Positions 23,669-36,632 of a stretch of DNA of 64,000 nucleotides are shown here, in pieces. The notes under the pieces are model-generated. The model was not told the DNA's origin, made no database searches, and saw nothing but the letters and a program-made list of their open reading frames with translations. How positions within the stretch are numbered: the stretch's first letter is position 1; each line of letters starts with the position of its first letter. The position numbers and the translations under genes are program-made. Source of the DNA: Leptodontidium sp. MPI-SDFR-AT-0119 (taxonomy: Eukaryota > Ascomycota > Leotiomycetes > Helotiales > Leptodontidiaceae); NCBI GenBank assembly GCA_020726505.1, contig JAHLEZ010000027.1, forward strand, positions 1 through 64,000, written 5' to 3'.

Positions 23669-25404
23669 GGTAAAGAAAAACTAGATTGTCCTTGGATTCT
23701 TGAAAACTCGGAGGCCCGTCAGTATGTAGCTGAACTGCTGTGGTGGTTCCAAAAAAGCTGGAAAGCCCTTCACTATATACACATCACGCCTCAATGCTAG
23801 TGCCATCTTTTCTACTCGTAATTTCGACTTCATTTCGGCATTTTTCATCTTCCGCCGTCAATCTCGTTTACCAATCTCTCATTTCCGTACCTCGCTGATG
23901 ATTAGAACTCTATCAGCTCACAAACGTTGGCCTGAAGTCGTGTTTTGGTCAATAGCTCTGTACGCCTGGTGGAATAAAGCGGGTAACTAGCTCTCGGATA
24001 CTGGGAAGACCTACATGCAGTATTACTGAGTGCCTGATACCCGACAGCTCGTCTCTAATCCCCGATTATATGTGCTCCACTGTCAGGGGTATTAGAGTTC
24101 TCACAAGTAGCTCTCCATCCATAATGCATACCGAGGGAGAGGGTCTAAGGAAGCTTTGCTAAGTATAATATTGTTAGAAATTTAGAGACAGATCTTATCT
24201 TCCCTAAACCTTCGTCGAGACTCTCTATTATAAGAATCGAAACGGAGCTCACTAGATGTCTTAAAGTAGAGCTATTATTTAAAATAATACACGAGATGTT
24301 TTTTAGATAGATGATTTGTAGAGCAAAGTTTGTGTACGAAGCCGATCGTCGCGTGTACATTGATGCTTTGAAGGTGTTTTTGGTGTAGGCGCAAAGTACG
24401 ATGTCACTTCCATGTTGAATTGCTTGAAAATAGGGCCAAAAGCAGCCTCCTGAGCATTATAAGTTCATTGGCTGCAATGACGTAAGGTGGAACCTTCAGT
24501 AATACGCACACCCCTGCCATAGCAGGTTACTTCGGCCATGTCCGAAGTAGGAGGTGTGAACCTGGCAAACCAGTTTAGGGAGTCGTACGAGACTCATAGG
24601 CCTACCTTTAGGTCTTGGTGACCTCTTTTCTACTGGCTTATTAATGTTGCTTGTGTAAATGCATGCAGGTTGCGCTGCTTACGCACAGATAAGCGTTATA
24701 CGCACTTGCAGTTTTGTATATTACTTTATTGTAAGCTTTTCGGGTATTCTGAGAGAGCAAAGATATGGCAATTACAAGTAGGCTTAGGGGGGAAAGGGGT
24801 ATTTAACCCTGATTTGCAACACTTACACTACTAGTAAAAGCGTGCTAAACGGGGCACTTGTGCGTGGTGTTTATATCAATTGAAGTATAAGAGTGTCCCG
24901 GGAAAGAGATAAAGGGTATATCAAAGCGGTCAGTTGAACGGTGTGTGTTTTGTCACGTATCGCTTTGCGAGGCGGGGGACTGCTAGACGCGACTTCACTT
25001 TAGCAATATAAATTACTAATAAATTTATATACAATAGTACATAATTTTATGCTGTGCTGTCTGTGCAAGACCTCCCCTCCTAGCGCCGGCAATATCTCAT
25101 TGGACGACGGCTACATGTCAGAATGATTAATTTAAGTTTACCACGGACGAGCTGCATCTCAGAGATTACGGTGGGGGCTCCGGTGATGCATTGTGCCCCT
25201 TTTCATTGTGGAGCAACGACTCTATGCCGCGACCTTCAAATGCCCGAAATGTAGACAAGTTTGCCGAGACATTTTACGTCCAGTCCAACATATAATCCAC
25301 ACCGTCTTCTCACAGGACGTTATCGACAGCCTGAACCGAAAATAGAACCTCGAAATTGAAGCTCCTCTTCTACGTTGTATTCTGGATTTTTGCCATCCTT
25401 GAAC
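23669..25404. other. Intergenic with compact palindromic structure
   Basis: No gene is recognised. Around 24505-24560 nested inverted repeats occur: CCTGC/GCAGG, then ACTTCGG/CCGAAGT, framed by CACACC/GGTGTG, resembling a three-way junction or LTR end. 24145-24360 is moderately AT-rich with stops in all frames. 23670-23900 is the presumed oxidase promoter. Confidence 0.35.
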
Positions 25405-26160
25405 ATGAAAGAACCCAGACGCTGGACTGAGGAGGAAGACTCCTTACTGCTAAATGCTATAGCTCTTTACGGTATATGCCTTTATTACCTACCGATGGGT
25501 CGGGAGGATGGCTAACTTTATGAGGATGGCAGAAGGTCAGATAACTGATTGGGTCTACGTGGATTCTCATGTCGAGGGTCGTACCAATAAAGATTGTCGA
25601 AAGCGCTGGGTATATTTGCTTGAGCCCAATATCAACAACGGCCCTTGGCAAGAATCTGAGTCTGCATTATTGGTGGAGGCTGTACAAATACATGGCACAG
25701 AGTGAGACTGAAGCTTCTTGACACTCTCTTACCTCTAAACTCTGATAGCTTTTGGGAATGAGGATCAAGTTTCTCTGCAACCTGTCATTCTACTCTAGTA
25801 GCTAACAAATGCACAAGTTAATGGCCGGAAATCTCACGACATGTCGGTTCTAGGCAGCCGGATCGTAAGTCAAACATTCCTCGCAACTAGTCTCACTTCA
25901 CATACTAAAATAATCCTGAAAGAATGTTGCAGAAGATGGAACGAAGTCTTGAAACCAAACATTAATCGTGGTCGATGGTCATTATACGAGGTTGGCGAAC
26001 CTGATTCGTGCTTTCTCACTTTGTTGCTTCCTGTCTGTAACACATCAGAACAATAGGACCAGATTCTTCAAAATGCGGTACGTGCACATGGGAGAAGTTG
26101 GTATGAGATTGTGGATAGATATTTTCCAGAGCGGACACCGATTGGGGTGAAGAGCAGGTA
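25405..26160 (+). pseudogene. Myb/SANT-repeat DNA-binding protein, decayed
   Basis: ATG 25405 opens MKEPRRWTEEEDSLLLNAIA. After an intron at 25472-25532 the next exon gives VEGRTNKDCRKRWVYLLEP and then NNGPWQESESALLVEAVQIHG, i.e. one complete Myb repeat and the start of a second. A later block gives NGRKSHDMSVLGSR, CCRRWNEVLKPN and NRGRWSLYE, and after an intron ending near 26056 DQILQNAVRAHGRSWYEIV, the third repeat. The second repeat cannot be joined: the first Trp helix ends at a TGA (FWE then stop) for every splice choice I tried and phases of the flanking introns clash. The ancestral gene was a three-repeat nuclear regulator. Confidence 0.6.
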
Positions 26161-26690
26161 ATCACCACTTTTGATTAATAACAGTATCAGCTCATTGAGA
26201 TTTGAGACACAGATATGATCATATTTCAAGAATAAAATGATTATTGCGTATCAATTATTTGGATCGATCAGATTTATATTGATTGGACAAATCTCTAAGA
26301 GAAATCATTAAAGTCGACAGGCTTCTGCATCGTCGCCGTACCATATTTCTAGAACAAGACGGGCCTTCATGACCAATGGTCAATTGAGACGACCGTCTGA
26401 TACTGGCACCCGGGTCAGATACAGTGAGATGAACTGCTCATAATAACAGCAATCAACCTTGTCTCAACTTAGAATCTTCTCGGGCGGCAGTGGAACATAA
26501 TGCGTCTTGCCACCTCCAAAGCGGATACACAGCCGCATCACGCATAAGCCCCCCTTGGCCAACTTCTCCCAGTAATGATTGATTAGATTACGAGGTGAGC
26601 CCTATTTTACAGAGACATGTAGGCCGACTAAGTGGTCCCCTAAGCGAATGACCAAGTGCGGAGGTATAGAATTCATAATAAGTGATTTTA
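26161..26690. other. Spacer, nothing recognised
   Basis: Normal base composition until about 26690, where the AT-rich tract starts. No coding frame, repeat or RNA is recognised. Confidence 0.4.
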
Positions 26691-27818
26691 CTACTGACCG
26701 TTATTGTCATTTCGAAGTAAAGAAGAGACATACTCTAGGTAAATGTACCTCTTAGTCCTTTCTTATTAAAAAGTCTAAAAGAATAAGGACTCCTCTTACC
26801 GTTCACTTGTATTAATAAATAATAAGTAGTATACTTCGCATTTAAAGTGCTAATAAGAAATAGTAAGTTATAAATAATTTTTAAATATAATATAATAATT
26901 CTATAACTATAATAAACTTATAAGTAAGAGTACCGCTATTTCAAGCTCGCATTAATATTGCTAAAGTAATAAAGACTTTATATCCTTAATCTTTAGCTAG
27001 GTTCAGTAATAAGTACCAGTAACCAATTAAGGCTAAGGGAGCAACCTTAGGTAATCTCATAAATATTTCGTTACCACCTATTATATTATTTCGAGAGGTA
27101 TTATTAAGTAAAAACGGACAGGGATAAAGCAAACAACTTATAAAGTAATCGGCTAAGAGTTAAGTTAGGCTTTAATCTTAAGATTAATAATAAGTTCTTT
27201 AACTCTTATTAAAAAACTAAAGTAATTAAGAGACCTTAATTATAATTAAACTATTATTCCGAAAAGAACTTTAGCTAATAATACCTTATAATATACTATC
27301 CTATGCTTAGTTATTGCTAACCTAATAATACTTAAGTTAACTAAACTCTTTTACTTTTAAAAAGCTTAATTATTTCGAAGACCCTTTATTAGCTTTAATA
27401 ATAAGAAGTAATTTACTTATTAAAGGAGAAGAGTCATTTTTATTACACTAAGAACTAAGAATCTATTATGCCCTCTTAACCTTGCTCGATGTATTACGAC
27501 CGTTAATTTACTTCTTCCTCCCGGCTTTTTATTATAAACCTTCGAAGTTAACGGATCTAACCTTTACCCTATTTAATTAACTAGTTAATTAGAAATTAGC
27601 GGAATAATATTACTTATTTTTAATAATATAACTTACGTAAGTGTATAAGAGCGTATTTATAAAGAAACCCGAAAGCTACTTAGTGACTTATTACTAAGGA
27701 AAGATTAATACGATACGATATGTATATTCTTAGCCTAAGGAGTAAAGTTTAATATAAGTAATTGCATAAGATAGCCTTAATTCTTATTAGGTTTACGAGC
27801 CTAAAGAAGGCAAATGGT
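26690..27818. repeat. AT-rich RIP-type tract
   Basis: TA-dense sequence with stops in all frames and no family signature I can name. It is interrupted on the right by the hAT-like element, whose 8-bp target site lies within it. Confidence 0.55.
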
Positions 27819-28437
27819 ATCGTTTCCAGCGTCAGAAATAAAAATCAACTTATTTAATTTAATCATGATTAAATCTGATTTGATTTGATTTAATTAGAAA
27901 TCAAAATTAATCAGATTTAATTAAAAAATTATGTGCCTTTTGATTGTAAAGCTTATTATAACAGATAATTTAAATTAATTATTAATTGAGTAATACGTTA
28001 GTAAATTGTTAAGCTAATGAAACCAAGAAACTAATAATATAAATATAATTTAAATTATTTACGTTATTTATATAATTTAAACTTAATTTATTAGAAGATT
28101 CGAAACTGATTATTAATATAAAAGCTAAAATAATCTAGAAAATAACATAAATAAGCTTAAATTATTAGTTTATAAGTTAAAAAAATGTATGTATATTAAT
28201 AATATAGCTTATTAAGTATTATATCACTAAAAGTCTAAAATCCAATAAAACATAACTCGTACTATTATTACGGTTTTCGTCGGGATTTATCGGTTATTTA
28301 CGGTATTACTATTAAGTCCGATAAGTCCGAATTAATCAATTTAATCATAATTAAATTAATTAAGGCTTGGTTTGATTTGATTAAGTGACTCTAATCAAAT
28401 CAAATCAAATCAAATCATTTCTCACGCTGATCGTTTC
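27819..28437. mobile_element. Non-autonomous hAT-like transposon with 8-bp TSD
   Basis: The 603-bp element (27827-28429) has 13-bp terminal inverted repeats CAGCGTCAGAAAT and CAGCGTGAGAAAT (right end read in reverse) with one mismatch. It is flanked by a perfect 8-bp direct repeat ATCGTTTC (27819-27826 and 28430-28437), the target-site length of hAT elements. Subterminal arrays of TTTGATT/AATCAAA run inward from both ends, as transposase-binding sites often do in hAT elements. No transposase frame is present. Confidence 0.85.
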
Positions 28438-29832
28438 CTTAACTTATAAAGAAAATATAAGCACCGGCGTTACGAAGAGATTAAATAAGTTAATACTTAG
28501 CTTAAATAACGTTAAGGTAAAGTTTTAAAGTTTACTTTAGTTACCTTTTAAAACGCGAGTTAAGAATTAAAGATTATGGCCGTACTTTAAATCGCCGTAG
28601 GAAAGGTATTAGCGAAGCTTATATATAAGTATAAGAGAAGAAATAAAAGTATAACTTACGAAGTTAAGACGCGTTAAGATCTTTATAATATTAACCTTTA
28701 GTATTAAAGCTAAGAGTACTTAGGCTAAAATAAAGTGAACCGATCTTAATAGCACCTTTAAAGTAGTTAATAACGAAGGACTTTTCTTAAAGGTTTACGA
28801 CGAGTTAATAAAGCTTAAATAATATTATAAAAGGTTAACTTATCGTATTAAGGTAACTTAGCTTTATACTAAAGTTGTTGTTTAGAAATCGAGGTATAAA
28901 AGAGCTTGTAACGTTTCTGGTTCTGACTGGTACGCGGCGAACAGGCCCGTCGGTTGGTATCAGCTAAGAAGTAAAGTCACAAGAGGTTTGGTTCTTAATT
29001 AGAATTGAGACGTTACAAGCAATAGTTAAACTGCTATATGAATTTGAGCACGAAGCTCCACTACCTAGGAAACTACTTCTGATTATATAGATTTCGATTC
29101 CTGCTAGATCCCCCAGGAGCCTTCAGCTTCAAGGTTCCTGGAGCCCTGGATCCTAAAGCTTCAAAAGCTCCGTCACGTGACCCCATTCCCGTGATCCCGC
29201 CCTTGTCCTTTGATGCTAAGATTGCAGTGCACTGGTCAGAGTCTAGCGGAGAGGAAATCCCTTGTCTTGGCTTCTCTGTGCAGCCAGGCTGCCGAGCCTC
29301 AGGGCCAAGACACGTGATCCTTCGGATCGTGACAGAGCTAGGGAAAGACTACGTACAAGTTAACGCAAGTGTTATAAAAGAAGTTGTTGTTTAGCAAGTA
29401 GAAAATAAGTAAGGAAAGCTTTTTACTACGTTACTTCTACAATTAAGTAATAGCAAAGTCAAAGGTATTAAGCTTTAATAGCGTATTAAAGTTAATAATA
29501 AAGGCTAAGGTAATTATCCTAAAGGTACCGAATAGCGTAAAGTTAACGGCAAAGAAACCTCTAAGGTTACTAGAGTTATAATAACTAAAGTTGTCGTTAA
29601 ATAAAAGGAGATCTTGCCTTAGTAGTACAAGAAAAAGTAATAGTAAAGTCGATCTTAACATAAGCTTAACGGGGAAGTTTGTTTTCTTTAGAGAATTAAA
29701 GTAAGAGAAGGTATAGGAGGTATTACTTAATTAGTAATAGAAGGAGTAAAGAAGTTAAAGGATATTAAGGTGCTTTATAAAAGAAATAGTATTAAGGAGA
29801 GGTTATTGTATTTGAAGAGTTGAAGTTAGAAA
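28438..29832. repeat. RIP-type tract with nested GC-rich inserts
   Basis: AT-rich flanks surround a less mutated block at about 28900-29345. Within it, 14-base inverted arms GCTTGTAACGTTTC (28905-28918) and its near complement (29007-29020) bound a roughly 116-bp segment starting TGTAACG and ending CGTTACA, like LTR or MITE ends. A second block has CACGTGATCC/GGATCGTG at about 29313-29332. The motif AAGTTGTTGTTTAG occurs on both sides (28872 and 29381), suggesting the GC-rich block was inserted into an older repeat. No gene survives. Confidence 0.4.
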
Positions 29833-29837
29833 GTTAG

Positions 29838-30139
29838 TGTTACGGCTGGCCAAAGGTTGATACGGCGAGTTGACTCAAGCTTTGTATTTGGACCTAAGGC
29901 TACGCTCAGAATCGAGAAGAAAAGACTAGGAGGAAAGGAGAGCTCTCCGTAAGGGAGAGCTCGAGTATAAATACACGAAGGACCCTCCTAATAGGGCCTA
30001 GCGTAGTCAGGGGCCCTTCACATTTATATGTCGTATGCTCGCCACCGAGTTTTCCTTATTAGGCTTAGCGCCATCGTATAGCCAGCGATACTACGAGCCT
30101 GTGTCAGTTAAAATACGAGGCGTATCGTAAGTCGTAATA
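29838..30139 (-). repeat. 3' LTR of the chromovirus
   Basis: Begins TGTTACGGCTGGCCAAAGG and ends GTCGTAATA. It contains the hairpin GAGAGCTCTCC..GGGAGAGCTC, TATAAATA and GCCAGCGATACTACGAG. It differs from the partner LTR mainly by C/T and G/A transitions. Confidence 0.9.
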
Positions 30140-33100
30140 TTACCCCCCCCCTCCTAAAAAACTACGTTCGCGCAATTATAGCTATAACCGTATCGTCTTC
30201 TAAGTCGTTATAGTCGTCGATACTAACGTTATAAGCCTCTAGCTACTTTAGGAAAGCTCTTGGCGGGCCTTTGGCATTAGGATACTCGAGGTAGAACCTC
30301 TTAATTATATACGAAGCTATTATAGCGTCTAAGTATAAGTATTACTTTAGGTCTTCGTCAGCGCCTAGCCACTTAATATAGTAGAATAACTTATTCCGTA
30401 TAACCTTAGAGCTAAGGATGCCTTTAATTTCCCACTTATCTTGCTTAAGTAATAGCTAGATAAGTACCGGCGTGGCTTTAGCTTGTTTTAGTAGGGGGTT
30501 ATTAACGTACTTGCGGAGTGAGTATAAGTGAAAGACAGGGTAAATTAACTAGTCGTTTAGGAGCTGTCGTGCAAGAGCACGCCTAGAGGCTCCACAGAGG
30601 CGAAATTGACGTATTATTGAGGTATGCGCAGTACTGTAATTGAATGTTGTATATCTACGTATGGTCTATTCAAGCTCCCTGAATATGGAGGTCGCGGGCG
30701 CTTTGGCCATGATGCCTTTGATTGGGCTCGCTTAGCCGGCCTACCATAACCTGCACGACAGGAGCTCTACTCTCTAATTCTCTCCTTCTTTAGCGATTAC
30801 CTTGACAAGGCCGTATTACTTATTAGATAGCTTCTTTAACGGTCGGTCGACGTTTTAGTTCCGAGTGTCGACTAGTATTAAGTCGCTAATGTCTTAGTCG
30901 ACGGCGCGTCGCCCACGATTCGCTAGTCGTTCTATTTTCTCTTATTAATCCTTTAGGGACGATTATACGACTTTTGTAACCTCCTTTATTCGTAATGTTA
31001 CTTATAAAGCCTCCTCGCGATTAAGTTTCTTTATTACCGTAGCCGGAGGTTTTAAGTTAATTAAATCCTAGGAAGTCCTTAACTTAACACTATTAAGTAA
31101 CTAAAAAGGAAACAAGCGGCCTAAGGACTCGTATAATAACGTTAATTAAGCGATATTTATAATTAGTAAGAGGTTACTTTAATTATCTTAATAATAGTAG
31201 TAAAAAGGACAGAGCCGTTACTTAATATATTAGTTCGTTACTTTTATTTAATCGTTAACGTTTGGGTTATACGCCGTCGTTAGCTTTACCTTAGTCCCGA
31301 GGATATAATAATACTTCTTTTAAAAGAAGAAGACGAACTAAGGCCCTTAGTCTAAGACAATAGAATCTGGTATACCGAAGTATTAGGTCTAATAGATAAG
31401 GAAAAGAATAACTATACCTTTCGTAGTAATTATATTATTACAAAGTATCGAGACCGACTTTTTAAACAGGCAGTCGACAATAACTATAGCGAAGTTATAG
31501 CCGTGCTTATTTAGTAATAGCTTTATAAAGTCCATTATAAAGTATTAGTACGGCCGAGCAGGGATTAATAGGGGGTATAAGAAACTAAGAGTCTTATCCC
31601 TACGGGCCTTTTATCGAGAATAACTATAATTCGCTACGTATCGAGTTATATTCGTAGTAAGGCTATTTTAATAGTATTTGCGACTTAGTAATGCCTTCAT
31701 TTTTCTGATCCCCGCGTGTATTACTAAAGGCTAGGAATATATATAGCGAATAAGCGTCGTGCGAAGCTCCGGCGGTTTTAAGGGCACTTCTAGGCGGCCT
31801 TAAAAGAGTAACTTATTATTAGCTAGTTTGTAATTTAGTGACTATTCCCTGGCTTTTTATTAGAGAGGCTCTAGCGAGGGCGAAGTCTTATTAGCTAAGA
31901 GTATTTAGTTAATAACGTCGTATTTCGCGATATTATAGGCTATTATAAAGTTAAGGTTTAGCTCCTTTATAATAGGGGTCTTCGGGTCGACTAGCACTCT
32001 TATACTAAGCTCGGGTTTTAGCTCTAGCTTGTCACGTGGCTCGGCATCGTAATCCGGGATTATAGCCTTTATAAGTACTAGGGGTATCGTCTCTACGACT
32101 TCGATATAGGCGTTTATCGGATCGACGGCGGAGAGCTAGAGGTCGCCAGCGACTCGTGGGTTAATTTTGTTTATCAGAATTAATTATTAACTGCGGATGG
32201 CCTGCTTACGTGCCTTTATAACCGTAAAGTCTTAATCCCGACGAGACAAGGTATTAGCTAACGTATTAGTCGTCCCGGTATAATACATAATCGTAAAGTA
32301 GAAATCCGCAAAAAACTCAGCCTATCGAGCCTACCTAATCGTAAAATCCTTAGTAATTATAAAGTACTTTAGGGCTTAGTAGTTTATATAAACAAGGACA
32401 TTTTTTTAAGCATTTAAAAGTTCTGGGCGATATTACTTAAATAACTAAAAAATCGCTAGTATTTCTTTATCGTGAATCGGGTAATTAAGCTCGGGGTTCG
32501 TCATAGTCTTCGAGAAGTATCCTATAGGGTAAAAAATGTCGTCTTTTTAAAGTTAGGATAAAACCCTAATAACGACTCTATCTAAGGAATTAGTTTCTAG
32601 CCGCGTTTACTTAGTAAGGTCGTAGTGGCGAAGAACTGGCGTAAATTAAAGGGCTTCTTAGAGAGTCTCTTAGGCGTTCTTATAGGCGTTGTTAAAGACA
32701 AAGGGAACGTTCTTTTTAATAAGCATTATAAGGGGACGTATAATGCGACTATAGTTTTTAATAAACTGGCGATAAAAGTTATAGAAGCTAAGATAACTTT
32801 ATATACCCCGCATATTATTAGCGTATTATTAGTCCTTAATTATACTAATCTTCTCTGGGTTTACTTCCACGTTATTAACTTTAATAATAAATCTTAAGAA
32901 CCTTATTTTTTATACGTTAAACTCAGACTTCTTAATATTAGCCTAGAGTCCGTGTGCTTATAGTATTACTATTACTTTCTTAACATAGACCTTATACTCC
33001 TCGGGAGTTAACGAGTATATAAGGATATTATTTATATAAGCCGCGCAAAAATCGTTAAGGTACTTTATAAGAATATTATTAATAAAACGTTAAAAAGTCG

Positions 33101-36100
33101 CCGGACTATTTATAAGACTAAAGGAAAGGACTTTATACTTATACGTATTATATTAGGTATAAAAAGTCGTATAATCTTCGCTCTCAGGGAATATACGAAT
33201 GCGGTAAAAAGCCTATTAAATATCAAGCTTTATAAAGACCTTTGCCTTGTAAATACATGCTATTATCTCGTCGATTAGAAGGATCGGGTATAAGTCCTTC
33301 TTTGATAAAGTATTTAACTTCTAGTAATCGACGCATAACCGGAGACCGCCATCGGCTTTCTTAGCGAAGAGAATAAAGACCGCGTAAGGTAAACTAGAGG
33401 ACTTAATAAAGCCTTTATATAAGTTATTGATAATATACCGCTTAGTCTCCGATAGTTATTCTTTAGTTATACGCTAGAGAGGTTTAAAAGATAAGTCGTT
33501 CTCCTTAGTAAGCTCGATTTAGTAGTTTATACCTTAGCGATACGCTAGTAACTCGTCGGAGACTCGCCGGGAAAAGAGAGGAGTATACTCTTAGTACTTT
33601 GCCAGGAGCTTCTTACTTACTAGCTCGTCGTCTTGCGTATACTTAGCCTTTAAGGCCTCCTCTAAGATTAAGTCTTCGTTTATTAATGCGAGCTTGACAC
33701 TTAATTAGTCTAAGGACTTTCGCTAGTGACGAGTTAGCTCTTAGTTAATCTTATGCACTAAGGCTACGAAGGTTTCTATCTTATTCTTCTTAACTATTTT
33801 AAGTTAAAAGTACGTTATAAATATCGCTACTATTAATATAAGGAAGATCTCTATAGTAAGCGCCTTTAACTAGTGATTTACTAGGGAAGCTTCACGGGCT
33901 TTCTTATCCTTAAGTAGTAATCTCAGATTATAAGATATTAAAGGGTTTAATTAATCCTTTATAGTACGCAGGCGCTTTTTAACCTCTCTAATAAAGCTCG
34001 AGGGTCGAGTCGGCGAGACACTAGCGGTAAGTCGTGTAAAGACCTTTGACTTAGAGGAATCGTCGAGTGCCGCAAGCCTAGCCTGCCTCCGGCGGTAGTT
34101 ATTTATATTAATAAGAATATCCCTTCGTTTTGTATTAAGCTAATGAAACTTAACGATTAGCTAGTTAAAACAGTTAATGTCAACGAAGACTCGCTAATTA
34201 AAGTACGACTAAACGGGTATATTTAATAGCTATTCTAGTCGATTTCGGTTTTTTGTATATAACTGCTTTAAGTTGTAATGCTTAAGGAACTTCCGACTAA
34301 TCAGGACGTCGGTGTTTCTTAGGTTAGTTACTAGAAAGGGGAAGTTAATTCGCCGGTAGTTAATTGTTAAGGTAAGTAAGACGGCCGTGTTAATTAACTT
34401 GCCTTTCTTGCCGTTATAACTAGTTAAGATAATTAGCTAAGAGAAGGATATAAAGGAAATATTAAATTACTTAACGAGTCAGTATACGAAAGAAGTTTTA
34501 ATAGCACTAAAAATATTAGCTCCGCTATTAATATATATAAGTATTTTAGTAAAGAATTTATTTTTTCTTAGTTTAATACTAATTAAAAATTGTCGTTCTT
34601 TAATAAGAGCACGGAAATTAAATGTTAAGTCCTTTTATAAGTTGTAGCCTATACTAAGGTATAAGTCTTTACTACGGCCTAGGAATTTTTTAAGAGCTCG
34701 TTAGTCTCTAGATCCTCGCTAACGATTAGCTAGGAAATCGACTTATCGAGGACTTAGTCTCTACGGCGCTTAAGACAATTGTTAGCCCAATGGCTAGTCT
34801 TATTATAATAGAGACATATGTCGAAAGAGACGTCCCTAAGTATAAGAGGAGGTACAAGGGACTTAGGTCGGCGCAAGACGGGCGAAGAAAAGGGCGTACA
34901 CTAGCGGACATCTGACGACTATCTTAGAGTCGGTGGTCTCTATGCGTAAGTAGTAGGGGTAAGTGAAGTCGAACGCTAGCTGTCCTTCTTTAGGATGCCG
35001 CGCGAGTCGCTAATACTAGTATTATTAAAGGAGACTCGAGGGGCTTCGCGAATAGCGGTGGTAGCACGTTTATTAGCTCGTCCGGTAGCGATATTCCGTA
35101 GGTCGCGATTTAAAACGGCTAAGAACTCGTTAAGAACTATATAATCTCCGGCGAATTTATACTTTTTAGTTCGAATATTATATTTAAGCTCATCTAAGAC
35201 TTTCTCGTATACGTCGTCGAACTAGTAGTTAAGTGAGATTTTTCTAGTAACCGCGTACGTTATAAACTTCGTACGAAATTCGTTATAAATTATATTACTT
35301 ATTTATAATTAGTTATACTTAAGTTTAGCGGCTTATACTTGGTTGTAGTTAAAGAAACGCTAGTCTAAGGCCTTTAAAACGTCGGCGGCTTCGTTAAAGT
35401 CTCTAGCGAAGTCGGGGTCTATTTATTAAAAAATAATAATCTTAGCCTCTTCTTTTATATACTTAAAGTAAGTATAAACTTATAATTTATTAGTAAAGAA
35501 GTTACCTAAGTACTTTTAAATAAAAAGCTTTATATTTATCTTTTAAGCGTCGTATTTAATTTCGCCCTTATAATTACTAAAAGAAGTACGGGGGTACTTA
35601 ACCTTATTAGGCTTAACGGTAAGGATAGCAGGGTTTAACTTAGGGAGGTAATAGTCGGCGGTAGGCTGGAGATCCGCCGTAAGAGTACGTACAAATCAGT
35701 TAAAAGGGGAAGGAGTGCCAGTCCCTTAGCGAGGGTTATCGATAGTATATTAAGTAAGGGCTTATGTAACAGCAGCGGCGACAGTAAAGCTAATAAAGTC
35801 CTTGATTAGCTGATTCACCCTAGCTTATTAAGCGGGGGTAAGGCCTTCTATATTAGTAGGCTCTGGCGATGCGTCAAAGAAGCGCTAGGGTTTGTCCTTT
35901 AAGTCTAAGTCAAATCCGTTAAAGCTCTCTTACTTCTCTAAGAGAGTCTCGACCGAAGGGATAGGGGTATTAATAAAGCCTAGCCGTACAGGGGCGCTCC
36001 TTTCTCTAGAGCTTCGCCGACGAGGGGGAGAAGTCGGTAGTAGTAGTAGGGTAGGGTAAAGAGGTGTTTAAGGTTGTTAATCGACATATTAATTAGACAT

Positions 36101-36325
36101 GCGTTCGAAACAGGGCGCGCGTCAAGTTACGGCAAGGCAAGTTAATCGCGAGAAAATATCTAGCTTTCTTTGGGATAATCTACTATTAGGGCAGAGAGGT
36201 ACTTATCTATTAAATAAGCTAAGGTGTTAAGGCTCGTTATTAACTTACTACAAGGGTAAGTCGGTAAGGCGCAAGATCAGGTGAAATATAACGCTTTATA
36301 ACGAAGGGGTATTAGTCTTTTCTTA

Positions 36326-36627
36326 TATTACGACTGGCCAAAGGTTAATACGGCGAGTTGACTTAAGCTTTATATTTAGACTTAAGGCTACGCTCAGAAT
36401 CGAGAAAAAAAGACTAAGAGGAAAGGAGAGCTCTCCGTAAGGGAGAGCTCGAGTATAAATACACGAAGGACCCTTCTAATAGGGCCTAGCGTAGTCGGGG
36501 GCCCTTCACATCCATATGTCGCATACTCGCCACCGAGTCTTCCCTATTAGGCTTAGCGCCATCGCATAGCCAGCGATGCTACGAGCCTGTGTCTGTTAGA
36601 ATACGAGGCGCATCGTAGGTCGTAACA
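36326..36627 (-). repeat. 5' LTR of the chromovirus
   Basis: Same length as its partner. It begins TATTACGACTGGCC (TG terminus mutated to TA) and ends GTCGTAACA. TATAAATA lies in the middle. Transition differences between the LTRs record mutation after insertion. Confidence 0.9.
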
Positions 36628-36632
36628 GTTAG

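Larger units (their letters stand above)
29833..36632 (-). mobile_element. Complete Ty3/gypsy chromovirus, RIP-inactivated
   Basis: Two 302-bp LTRs (29838-30139 and 36326-36627) are bounded by a perfect 5-bp target duplication GTTAG (29833-29837, 36628-36632); total 6790 bp. The coding strand is minus. In order I can trace: a gag zinc-knuckle remnant near 34750-34860 (CLYYNKTSHWANNC, second Cys lost), reverse transcriptase near 33000-33480 (KGFIKSSSLPYAVFILF, GGLRLCVDY) whose YLDD box now reads YINN at about 33031-33042, integrase core near 31430-31700 (YFIMDFIKLL, IVIVDCLFKK), and a C-terminal chromodomain near 30230-30420 (NKLFYYIKWLGADEDLK) marking a chromovirus. A polypurine tract (plus-strand CCCCCCCCTCC) abuts the left LTR. 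Many TAG/TAA codons replace Trp and Gln, the RIP pattern, so it is dead. Confidence 0.9.

Noticed and set aside
32625..32897. 90-codon plus-strand frame inside the chromovirus
   Set aside because: All recognisable polyprotein motifs are on the minus strand; this is a chance frame in RIP-mutated sequence.
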